This document shows, one piece after another, positions 43,885-54,177 of a stretch of DNA of 64,000 bases; position 1 is the first letter of the stretch, and each line of letters begins with the position of its first letter. The notes beneath the pieces are model-generated. The model was not told the origin of the DNA, did no database searches, and saw only the letters and a program-made list of their open reading frames with translations. Both the position numbers and the translations under genes were made by a program. The stretch comes from Dioscorea cayenensis subsp. rotundata (Eukaryota > Streptophyta > Magnoliopsida > Dioscoreales > Dioscoreaceae): positions 6,454,649-6,518,648 of the forward strand of contig NC_052487.1 of NCBI RefSeq assembly GCF_009730915.1, read 5' to 3'.

Positions 43885-45495
43885 TGTTTGTACGCTCACC
43901 CGCAAGTGTACTGGGGTCGCCAAGTAATACCTCAGGCGAGGGCCCAAGGATCGTATTACTCCTCCATCACTTACTTTCTAACCTTACAATTGAAACATGG
44001 TGTTACTCTAATATGTGCAACAATATAAATAAGAATACAAGTGTACCAGTCCCATAATAAGCAAGGAAATCGCAAGAGCAATAATAATAAGAATAGGCCT
44101 CGGGATGAGGATTCCCAAGAGAGGTTCACCAGATGGATGGATGCAAAAGAATAGATGGCATGGGTGATTTAGACCGACGGACCTCAACAATAGTTCAACC
44201 CCGATTTCACGGTAGTCAAACCCTAATCCCATACAAATGATGACAAGGATTTCTCCTTAATTAAATTCCTACGATTGCATTAAGAACATGGAGATCGCGC
44301 AACAAGGACGCACTTAACCTAAGTTTATCCTCATGGTTCGGAGGGGCAACCAACATCCAATTTCTCGGCATGTTGGTTAAGGATCTCCCCTTTTAGCTCA
44401 AAAGTGATCTAGTACATGTGAGTTGGTCACGTCTACGTGTACAACTCAAGTAAGAACTAAGGATTTCTCCGCATTATAGTTCTAGGCATGAAACAACATG
44501 AGCTAAACCACAAATCACACCAATGCATTCCAAATAAAAGTGAAGCATCCAAAATACATGATGAACCCCCCAAGGTTTACCTACATCCGGTGGCCTTGGG
44601 GGTCTAGTGTGCCATCACACAAATAAATGTCTCAAACACAACAAAAGCAAGAAGTAAATGCATAAATGACACTCCCTAGTCCGAATGATGAAGAGGAGGA
44701 AGAATGCCTGCCGAATGACGCTTCTTCTAGCCCAAAAGGTGCCAAATGCTTCTCCTCCCTTGATGATGAAGCTTCCCCTTGAAGTTTAAACCCTTGATCT
44801 TCCCAAGCTTCAAGCCAAAATCTCCTCAAGAATATGATGTCTTCATTTTCTCCTTCTTCCCAAGTGGTGGCTGCCAAGAACCCTCAAAATGTCACCCAGA
44901 AGTCCTCACTCAAAGTCCCCTTTTCTTTCCCCGAAGATGCTCTTTATATCCCTCCTCATTCACTCCAAGATCCATCAATCCCGAGGTGGTATACTGGCTC
45001 AATGACGACCTAATTGAGCTCCTCATTGGCACTGTTCGGGGTAAGAAAACTCCTCATATGCACTCCCAATAGTATCCACACTGGCTCAATGAGCACCTCA
45101 TTGAGCCAGTATGCCTTCAATCAATCAACTTCCTCTTCGCTACAGTGATCATCCTGGGCTCTATTCCGGGCAGCATTGAGGCCATATGCCGTGATTCGAT
45201 TTCTGCCTTGAAAACTCTCCATGTGCTATAGTGGAAGCTACAGTGTCTGTGTTACAGTACCACTGCTACAGTACTCCATCTGTAGTATTTTCTACAGGGA
45301 ATACGCTACAGTACCGTGATCTGGTTTTCTTCTCTTTTTCACCCAAATTGTATCTTCGTGTCCTCCATGGCGTCTCCGTGCGCTACAAAGCAAATAATAC
45401 ATGATTAAGCGCATAACGGGCATCAATTATAATAAAAATTCATGATAGAAGCTACGAATACATATATAGAAATACATACATTTAGACCCTTATCA
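43885..45495 (-). repeat. LTR 3 (right, 5') of the tandem element, 1611 bp
   Basis: It starts TGTTTGTACGC and ends CCCTTATCA. It is followed by ATGTG at 45496-45500. The stem-loop ACTGGCTCAATGAG...CTCATTGAGCCAGT is at about 45080-45110. The LTR frame at 44877-44632 is open. This LTR has the most private substitutions of the three. Confidence 0.92.
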
Positions 45496-45500
45496 ATGTG

Positions 45501-45951
45501 CTATCCCAAGAGGCGCGACTTCTCTTTAAGACCTATTCGCGTTTCTTTGTCTTTTCACTCCTAAACACTCAAAAGATGTTTCTTTTCACTCTCCCGACCC
45601 CTCACCATCTATATATAAAGATCTAGGGTTGTTCGCCGACCATATTCAAGGTTCTCATCTTCACTTCGTCGGTAAGCCCTCTTTCTCTATTTCTTTCGCC
45701 ATACTTGATTTTATTTGATTAAATTGGTGATTGTTGCTTCATTTGAATGTTAAAATGATTGTTGCGTGTTTTAGAGTGAGTTTTGGGTGGATTTTTTTAT
45801 ATATTTGTAGATTTTTGCATAGTGGCCATGCGGCTTTCATGCTTAGTGAATCCACACGAGCGTGTGGAATTTCCACACGCCCTTGTGGATTTCTACAGTG
45901 TTGTTTTGTGAGTTTATTTGATCAATTCTCATTTCAATTCTTACAGATATG
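45501..45951 (+). other. Copy G, right part: intron end and ORF-1 start codon
   Basis: It continues the hairpin region split by the tandem element. It includes the T-rich stretch before ORF-1, a hairpin CACACGAGCGTGTGGAATTT / CCACACGCCCTTGTGG (45853-45895), and the acceptor-like TTTCAATTCTTACAG ending at 45946. The ORF-1 ATG is at 45949-45951, and the LTR of element D starts at the very next base. Nothing of ORF-1 beyond its ATG remains. Confidence 0.78.
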
Positions 45952-47775
45952 TGATAAGTGCTTGTGTGATAAGAATGTGAAGTGTTCTTTCCTTATGATG
46001 AGCATTACTTTTATTAGGTTTTAGCACTAATATGTGTGCATTTATGTTACTTTCATGCATATAGGATTGTGAAGACGAATGTCAGAGAAAGAAGCCAATG
46101 TAGATTGTGAATGCACCATTTGGAGGAAATCTTGAGAAGAATCAAACGCGAACACATAAGTTGGGTTCAAGATGCGAGAATGTGTGCCAACCTCTTTGTA
46201 TTCAAGCTAGCACAATGATTTGGAGGTAGTCCCATTCAAGTATTCCGGCTTGTGCATGTATAGCAAGATCATTACCAATGTGGCCAGTTATTGAAAAAGC
46301 AAAGCGATCAATGACATAAACGTGTGCCCGTTTGTGTTACCTCAATGAAAATATGGATTCAGGAGTGTTTTTGGCTGGCACAGTAGCAGGGTACCGCAGC
46401 AAAACACTGTAGCAGGTACTATTCACAATCGGCCGAAAAATGCAATTTTCAAAGAATCCACACAGGCGTGTGGAAATTGTCCATGACCGTGCAGAATTTC
46501 CACAAGCCCGTATGATGAATCCACAGCGGCGTGCAGATGCACGATTCCAGCACTATTTAAGGCCGATTTCAGCCCCGATTTCAGGATTCTTTTCTCCATC
46601 TTTTACCCAACTTTAGAGAGAGCTGGGGCTAGTATTTTGGGAGGTATTAGCAAGGGATTTGGAAAGGTTCTACGTCTTTGACATCACGCTTCATTTGAAA
46701 GAAGGTTAATGGGAGAGCTTTCATCGGCACCAATCCCGCGAGGTGTATCCTAGGCCGGACAAAGGGACCGTTGGAAGAGTCGAGGCTTCTCCACAAAACC
46801 ATCATCATGACTATCGAGGGGGTTTTCTATGGATTACTTGCTTTTACATTCGATTTCATTGTTGATTGTAACTAGATCCATACAGAGCTAAACCCCCTAG
46901 TGGGTAGTTGGATTTGTGAACCCTAGGATGTATTCGTTTCATTAAACCTTTCTATTATGCTTTCATTAATTGATCTTTTAATTGAGTTCCAATCTTAAAT
47001 GCTTGATTGAATGAATACTCACTTAGAGTGACACTAGGGTTTAGAGTTCTTATTGGTAACCCTTGTGAGTGAGTGACACACCACGAGAGTTAGTCAAAGC
47101 TAGATTGGAGAGAGTTAAGAGGGTGAGTCGAGAGGTAGCGGAGCGTCCCCTTTCCCATCCGGTGTGATTTGCCCTATCTCTATTGTCTCGAGATCTTTGT
47201 GGTTATAGTAGAGTGTACGGGCTAAGGGATGACCTTCCGCTAAGGCTTAGTTGTAGAGGCAACAGAGTGAAGCGTTGAAGTGATTTTAGCACCTAGGTCA
47301 ATTTCTAGGAAAGGGGTTTATCACTTGGAATCCCTAGAATTCATTGTGATTCTATACGAGTGCGAGGTGTTGACATTATTGAATTTCTTCTCCGGGACAT
47401 GTATAAAGTTAGGCATGGTTGACCTTAGATTTGGGACCATGTATTGACGAATCTCCAAGACTCATTATTGCATTAGTTAGGAAGCATAATAGAGGGTTTT
47501 ACAGTTGAAACGATTGTCTTAGGTGGAACAATATCCGAGTACCCCATTCATATCAATTGCCTTACCTCCCCTTTACTTGTGCTTCTCTTTCTTATCTCTT
47601 TTACTTTTGATTCTATTACATCTTGTCAATTAAATCACTATTCATCTTCACTTAGTTAACAAACAATTTATGCATTTTTATTCCCTACTCCCTGTGGATA
47701 CGATACCCACTCACCTGGGATTTTATTACTCGACAAACCCGTGCACTTGCGGGATATACGCAAGGGAGGTTATCA
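45952..47775 (+). repeat. 5' LTR of element D (1824 bp)
   Basis: It starts TGATAAGTGCTTGTGTG and ends GGTTATCA. Relative to 54178-56054 it lacks about 50 bp after AGCACCTAGG (near 47300). An inverted-repeat patch with CACAGGCGTGTGG lies at about 46455-46535. It holds no gene. Confidence 0.93.
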
Positions 47776-47781
47776 AGTTTT

Positions 47782-47798
47782 TGGCGCCGTTACCGGGG
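47782..47798 (+). other. Primer binding site, tRNA-Asp (element D)
   Basis: TGGCGCCGTTACCGGGG, six bases after the LTR, differs from the tRNA-Asp complement at one base. It is the best-preserved primer site in the window. Confidence 0.9.
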
Positions 47799-47922
47799 AG
47801 TATTCATTTAGAGATACTTTGCACTTTGTTTTCTTAGCTATTCATTCATTCATTCTACTTCACATCTTTTTTCTCTATCATCGTTCTGATTTGTTTTCTT
47901 TTTATTAGTGTATCTCTAGGTT

Positions 47923-49665
47923 ATGACCCGAGGGATTCCTTCGATATTAATTGAAGGAGATCCTGAACTTGAACGTACACTCAAATGAAGGGGAAAAGAA
48001 CCTATGCAAGAACCGCCTAATCAAGCTGAAATAGAAGTTGAGCGGTCAGATAATATGGCAGAATAGAATGAGCAATAGAGGATACTTTCTGATTATGCTA
48101 GACCCTAAGTTTTGGGCACACAATCGAGTATTGTGCGATCCCTGATTACAACTATGAACTTTGAGCTAAAGCAGGCATTCATCCAAATGATTCACTAGTC
48201 AACACAGTTCAATGGTTTGGCGGATGAGGATCCAAATGACCATATAGAAAACTTCTTGGAAGTTTGTGATATGCTGAAGATTAACAGTGTATCAGATGAT
48301 GCTATTAGATTAAGTGCTTTCCCATACTCTCTCAACGGAAGAGCCAAGCGGTGGCTTCATTCTTTGCCCAAGGCCTCCATCATGACTTAGAATGAGATGG
48401 TCGAAGCTTTTCTTGCTAGATACTTTCCTTTGGGGAAGTCGGCCAAGCTTCGTAATAAGATATCATCGTTTGTACAAATGGAGTTGGAATCACTGTTTGA
48501 GACATAGGAGCGCTTCAAGGATCTTTTGAGAAGGTGCCCATAGCACAAATTTCCCGAATGGATGATTATTCAAACTTTCTACAATGGGTTAAATCCGAGT
48601 ACAAGGTAATTGCTAGATGTCGCCGCAGGAGGTACAATGGGGAGTAAACCCCCAGAAGAAGCCCGACAGTTAGTGGAAGACATGGCAATCAACAGTTATC
48701 AGTGGAATGCACGGGAAAGGAAAAAGGTGGCTGGGTACCATGAAATAGATGCAGTAACTTCATTGGCGGCTCAAGTGGAATCGTTGAGTAAGAAGTTAGA
48801 CCTTCTAACTTCTAATAGAGCGGCGGCCATGACTACTTGCACCGGATGCGGTGGAGGACATGCTTCCTCTGATTTCCCGATCCATATTGGTGATGCATCT
48901 TTGGTGGAGAAAGTTGACTTTGTGAGTAATGCAATGAGGAACCAAGAGAATCCATATAGCAACACCTACAATCTGGGTTAGAAGAGTCATCCCAATTTCT
49001 CGTGGAGCAACCAAGGACCACAAATGGCCATAGCACCAGCGGGTTTCCAACAACACCAAGCCCCAAACATGAAGAATCGAGTTTCAGACTTGGAGACCCA
49101 AATGACCTATTTAAAGAAGGCCTTGACTAGAGTTGTGCAATCGTCAGATACAAGGTTTCAGTCAGTCAAGGCTACACTTTGCAACCACACCGCTTCTTTG
49201 TATAATTTTAAGAATCAAGTGGGGCAAAATGCGAAGTCTCTATTGGAGAGACCACAAGGAAGCTTGCTAAGTAATACCGAGACCAATCCTAGAGAGCATG
49301 TGAAGGCGATCACTTTGACAAGTGGTCGTGAGGTTGAGGGTAGGCTTCCGAGTGAGAAGCCCAATGTAGACACACCCGTGGTCATAGAGGTTGAGGAGGG
49401 AGCAAGCAAAGAGAAGAAGGTGGCATCCTCACCTTTCAAGCCAAGAATCCCTTATCCCTCTAGATTGAAGAATGACCAAGGGGATGAACAGTACAAGAAG
49501 TTCCTGAGTTTGTTCAAGCAACTCCACATCAATATTCCCTTTGTTGAGGCATTGTCCCAAATGCCTAAGTATGCCAAATTCTTGAATTACTTGTTGACTA
49601 ACAAGAGGAAAATGGAGGAGAGTGCCTCAGTGATCTTGGATGCCTCTTGCTCGGTAGTTTTGTAA
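47923..49665 (+). pseudogene. Gag of element D (one frame with point stops)
   Basis: Start ATG at 47923 (MTRGIPSILIEGDPELERTL) after a long pyrimidine tract. One frame runs to 49665 without indels but with about nine in-frame stops. Segments are DDAIRLSAFPYSLNGRAKRW, EAFLARYFPLGKSAKLRNKI, the knuckle CTGCGGGHASSDF (last Cys lost), TRFQSVKATLCNHTASLYNF, and the protease-proximal FKQLHINIPFVEALSQMPKY. Most stops are TAG at Trp (TGG) or Gln (CAG) codons. TAG 48076-48078 and TAA 48607-48609 are shared with element B. Confidence 0.9.
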
Positions 49666-50414
49666 AAGAATATGGCGAACAAGAAGAAAGACCCAGGGCC
49701 AGTATCAACGTCATGCTATATTCTTTTTTTCAGAAGCTAGGCTAGGGAGAGCCTAGGCCCACTCGAATGACATTTCAACTAGTGGACCGAATGGTGAGAC
49801 ATCCGAGGGGCATCATTGAAGACGTGCTTGTCAAGGTGGACAACTACATAATTCTTGTAGACCTTGTAGTATTGGATGTCGATGAGGATGCGGATGTACC
49901 TTTGATACTTGGGAGGCCATTCTTGCACACTTCCAAGGCACTGATCAACATGGGCGACAGGGAGTTGACACTGAGGGTTGGAGATGATAAGCTCACATAC
50001 CGCCTCGCCGAAGCCATGCAACATTCTCTTGACTTTGATGATACTCTTTACTTTCTTGACACTACTGATGAGATTATTGATGAATATATGCAGGAAATGT
50101 TCAATCCGGACCCGTACGAGGGTTTGTTCGACCAAGAGGTAGACAATGAAGAGGTAATGATGCTTGGTCCAAAGGAAGAAGTACCATCTACTCCGGGGAT
50201 CATGAAGAAGGTGCTCCAAAAGATGAAAAGGGTGAGGAGACGCCTCCTGAAATACCCCAAGGTTGTTAGGGATGTACGTGAATCGAACAAGTTGGATAAA
50301 TCCTTGCTAGGTGGTACCAAGCCCAATAACTCCTTCTCTACCTTCAAGAGACTTTGCTCATCATGCTTTCAAGCTATGGGTAAGAGAGCAACCTTCATCT
50401 ATGAACCCCCGTGA
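49666..50414 (+). pseudogene. Protease remnant and Gag C-terminus, element D (active site deleted)
   Basis: Lys-rich NKKKDPG is followed almost at once by a segment equivalent to GASINVM, so about 80 bp including the D of the D-S-G active site are missing compared with 61045-61130. From 49767 the frame is open: QLVDRMVRHPRGIIEDVLVK, ADVPLILGRPFLHTSKALIN, DEIIDEYMQEMFNPDPYEGL, ending GKRATFIYEPP-stop (TGA 50412-50414). RT would be expected after this point but is absent. The donor-like GAG/GTAAG begins at 50416. Confidence 0.88.
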
Positions 50415-50415
50415 G

Positions 50416-51817
50416 GTAAGACAAGGTACGCCAAGCTTAGTGATGTTAAACAAGCGCTTCTTGGGAGGCAACCCAAGAGTTTAGTGTTTTCTTAGTTTCT
50501 AGTTTAGTGTTTGCATGAATAAAGTGTTGACTGTTGGTGTCTTAATTTTTAGATGCTTTTGCTGTGTGTTTCCTTGTGGATTTTTTATGTCATCGTGCGC
50601 TTACATGTTAATTTGGCGATGTTTTGGTCGTGCGAGGTAGTTTCTCATGTTTTTCACTAGTATCTCTTGCATAATAGGGCAGGCTCTGAGTGTGTATACA
50701 TGTTCAGAAATTTTTTGCAGAGCCTGCAGAGTTTTCTAAGCTATCCAGAGAAAACGCACTGGCGTGTGGAAATTCCATACGCCCGCGAATTTGTACAGTG
50801 AGCTCGTCCAGAGAAGGCACAGGCGTGCGTCTTCCTGCAGAGACTCAGCAATTTTTGCACGGGCGACCTTGTGACACCCGCACGCCCGTGTGTAATTTTT
50901 GCACTGGCGTGCGTCTTCCTGCAGAGACTCAGTAATTTTTCCCGAGAGCACGCACGGGCGTGGACTCGCCCCTGTGGATGAACCTGCGATAAACACACGG
51001 GCGTGGATATTTTCCCCATGCCCATGTGGATCTCTACAGAAGAGCTCTCCTCCATCCTGAGAAGACACAGGGGCGTGCGTTCGCCCTAGTGAGTTGGACC
51101 TGTAAATGTCCATGCCCGTACGGAATTTCCACAAGGGCATGAGAAACACTTAGATGATTTTCTCGGTTAGACAGAGAAGCCACACGGGCGAGTGGCTGCC
51201 CCTGTGGGCCGGGCGCACGGGTGTGGGTATTTTCCGCACGCCCGTATAGATGCATTCAGAGACATAGAGTGGCATCCAGAGAGTGCACAGGGCGTGTGTC
51301 TGTCCCTGTGAGTCTCTGTGGTGAAGGTGCACTGGCGTGGGTAATTTCCGCACGCCCGTGTGGATGCGCAGAATTCCAAGGGATGCGAGTTTTTCTTTAA
51401 AATCTTCTTAAATTCTCTTCTTGTTCACCTCCAATCACTAGAAGATCGACTTTGATCAGTCTCCTGGTCCACATATCGCTTGTTTAGAGGGTTTTTCTTC
51501 AATTTCTGTTCCGATTTTTGAAGTTTTCACACCTATTTCATTGGTAAACCTTTTACCCTCTCTTCTATTCACTATTTCTTGTTTTTAGTGGATTCAAAGT
51601 GTTGATTTACAACAATTTATATTCTATGGTGGCTTATGCATGTTTAGAAAGTGTTTAGATGTGGTTTTAAGGTGTATTTTTGGAACATTGACGTGCAATC
51701 CTGCGGTTTTCACGCCGCACAGACCCACACCGGCGTGGGTAATTTCCACAGGCCCGTGTGGAATTCTACAGTATGGTTTTCTGAGCCTCTTTGATCATTT
51801 CTCGTCAATTTTTACAG
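50416..51817 (+). other. Putative intron before ORF-1 (element D)
   Basis: Donor GAG/GTAAGA at 50416 and acceptor CTCGTCAATTTTTACAG ending at 51817, three bases before ATG 51820; 1402 nt. It contains the GTTAAACAAGCGCTTCTTGG block (50445-50470), an AT-rich part to 50690, the hairpin array, and a T-rich 3' part (51395-51815) with no gene. Confidence 0.62.
50755..51365 (+). repeat. GC-rich hairpin array (element D)
   Basis: Pairs include GGCGTGTGGAA...TTCCATACGCC (50762-50782), CACGCCCGTGTGTAATTTTT followed by GCACTGGCGTGCG (50881-50912), CACGGGCGTGGATATTTTCC followed by CCATGCCCATGTGG (50996-51030), and CACGGGTGTGGGTATTTTCC followed by GCACGCCCGTAT (51215-51247). The order matches the arrays of C and E. 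Confidence 0.8.
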
Positions 51818-51819
51818 AT

Positions 51820-52903
51820 ATGGCACCTCGTGCAAAGAAGCATGAAGTTAAGCATCTCAGAGAGACCCCACCTGAGCTAGCACACATGGAATTCTCGAAT
51901 CCCGAGCATCAGGCTCGATTTGAGAGATTATCAGCACTCGGTTTTGGTCAGTCTCGCTTTGTGGATTTGAGTGTGCTAAGAGAGATTCACTAGGGTGACG
52001 AGCTAATTGATGAGATTGATGAGATGCTAGCAGTGGGAAGCTGGAGAAGATTACTGACGATCCATGAGCCAACTTTCCGCGCATTGACACTAGAGGTGTT
52101 GGCGTCCTTTGAGTTTAATCAGCCGTATGGGAGATTTGACACCATGGATGCTATTCAGTTCCCAGTATTTGGACATCTATTTTGCATGAGTGTCACTGAG
52201 TTCTCGATTCTCATGGGCTTATACCACGAGATGTATACAGGTACAGAGGAGTATGGACACTTGCCGACGGATTTCCCGGGTACATTGACTCCATAGCAAG
52301 TTTACGGAGTTTTATGTGGACATGGGCAGTATGAACAAGGAGTGTCTTAGGCCACCAGCCAATCCCAGTTGAGCTACAGATATTTGCACTCGGTCCTCAG
52401 CAGGTTTGTGTCTGGTTGAGGTGACAACATAGCTGTTTTGAGCAAGTAGTACTTACTGTATTTATACTCTATGGTCCGTAATGTGGCGATTCACTTGGGG
52501 CACATTGCGGCAGACGTTTTAAGGCACCAGGGCCAGTTTGAGTGAGTTAGAGTATTATTCACTGGTTCTTACGTCACCAGACTCATCTTAGGGATGGGTT
52601 TGTTGGACGCTATACAAGGTGCTGAAAGGACGGTCGTGCCACCCTCGATGGGTTCGTCTGGGATTTGAGACGATCAAGATGATGCGGTTGGTGCATAGAT
52701 CTGGCCCTGGAGCATACATTATAGCTACAGCCACCCTAGAGATGGCGTGTCTTGTCATCGTACTTTAGCTATTAGAGCGAGATGCGTCCTCACTTTTCAT
52801 CAAGAGACCGAGGACTCCTCTAGCATCATCACCTCCTGATCCTCATGTACCTTTTGAGTATCAAGCAGTAGCAGCAGAGCCAGAACACAACACCGATACT
52901 TGA
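51820..52903 (+). pseudogene. ATHILA ORF-1-like protein (element D)
   Basis: It opens MAPRAKKHEVKHLRETPPEL and MEFSNPEHQARFERLSALGF. A TAG then replaces a Gln codon (REIH-stop-GDELIDEI). It continues MLAVGSWRRLLTIHEPTFRA, LTLEVLASFEFNQPYGRFDT, IQFPVFGHLFCMSVTEFSIL, then with further stops LYSMVRNVAIHLGHIAADVL and SYVTRLILGMGLLDAI. It ends near TGA 52901-52903. Same family as 30843-32132 but with the C-terminal third shorter. Function unknown. Confidence 0.85.
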
Positions 52904-54160
52904 CTTTATTTTCATCGTCTTTATTACTTATGCATTTTATTTTGGACTTGTATACTCAGAAAGGACTTTCCTTCTTAGTCTATTTTCATTTTGTTGTCTT
53001 AACTTGTATTCATTACTTTATCTTTTATATACTCGAGTTGTTTTTTTTTTATTGAGCTTCACTGAACCCCCTCGTGTATGCATGCAGATGGTCTTATCAG
53101 TATGGGAATTGAGAGCTTGTCATGGACACGGCCAAGGTACTTCGGCACTTGGCCGTGTGTGCTTCACAACATGTTGGAACATCACTCCCAAGGATTTAAC
53201 TCCATCAAATGCAACACTAGGATTCAGGGGAGTATTGTTTTGATTGCTTCTTCCACATATGTTCTTGATTGATATACATTATGAGTGAGCTTGCATGTGT
53301 ACATTGGGGACAATGTACATCTTAAGTGTAGAGGGGAGTTTCATAGTGTACATGTCTTCTAAATTAATTTTGATTGATATACATGCTCACATAGCCAATG
53401 GCGGTTCACCCTAGTTGCAATGATTGTATTCTTGAGTTTAGGAGAATTTTTAACATTGAATGTTCTCATGCTCTAGTTATTGCTTGAATTTCTATGAATT
53501 TTTGCCCGATTGACACTCGTTGCACTACTCACTCTTTAAACTATTTTGGAAACTCAAGTTTGATGTTGAAGGGACTAGTTATAGTTGTTTCTTTTGTTAA
53601 TTTTGAATGAAGAAAAAAGAGAAAAAAATAGTTTTATTATTTAATTGTGCTTGATGGGTGGAAAGAGCTACCACCTATGAAGTATGAAGCTACTCTCATA
53701 AGTCGGATACTAGTTATGCCTAATGAGAGAAAGAGCTATCTCATAGGATGAGTGAAAGCTACCACTCCGGTAGAAAGAGCTACCAACTCGAAAGTGTGAA
53801 AGCCACCATAGCGGCCGCTTTGGAAATGGCTACCATAGAGGATGTGTGAAGCTACTACTATCTTCTTAACTTTTTGTTACTTTTTGTAGATAAATAAGTC
53901 CCTTATACTTAGAACTTTGAGGAATATATTTTGGGTTGACTTTAGTGAGTTTACACACACTTACACAATTTCAGGTTTGTTGTACTTTTTGATTCAAGTT
54001 TTTAACTAGAGCATTGATTTTTCATATTTAGTGTTGAAATTTCCCTTACTTGTAGAATGCTCTCTTTGGATGTTTTGGTGAACCTAAGGCCAAGTACTTC
54101 CAATTTTTCCTTCGTTTATGCTTCAATGTTTTAGTTTTTTGCTTGAGGACAAGCAAAAGC
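52904..54160 (+). other. 3' non-coding region of element D
   Basis: There is no coding gene. In order: T-rich stretch with GGACTTGTATACTCAGAAAG, the GACACGGCCAAGGTACTTCG block, stem-loop TGTACATTG-GGGA-CAATGTACA (53298-53319) followed by a purine-rich AAGTGTAGAGGGGAG (53323-53338), an A-rich tract (53606-53628), AAAGAGCTACCAC repeats (53660-53840), and stem-loop TTTTGCTTG-AGGA-CAAGCAAAA (54137-54158). Confidence 0.78.
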
Positions 54161-54177
54161 TTAAGTGTGGGAGAGTT
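54161..54177 (+). other. Polypurine tract of element D
   Basis: TTAAGTGTGGGAGAGTT touches the LTR start TGATAAATGC at 54178. Confidence 0.87.

Larger units (their letters stand above)
32857..45500 (-). mobile_element. Pol-less Gag-protease LTR element in tandem: LTR-internal-LTR-internal-LTR
   Basis: Three related LTRs (32862-34497, 38362-39984, 43885-45495) separate two near-identical internal regions of about 3.9 kb. Each internal region has, on the minus strand, a tRNA-Asp primer site, gag, protease, a 63-bp tandem repeat and a polypurine tract. RT, RNase H and integrase are absent from both. The whole array is bounded by ATGTG at 32857-32861 and 45496-45500, so it behaves as one insertion. 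It fits the terminal-repeat-with-GAG class of non-autonomous elements. The gag-protease is related to the Athila-type copies, but the LTR is different. Confidence 0.9.

Noticed and set aside
50755..51365. CRISPR-like spaced repeats
   Set aside because: The repeats are short, imperfect, inverted and alternate between two types, with no uniform spacers or cas genes, in a eukaryotic retrotransposon.
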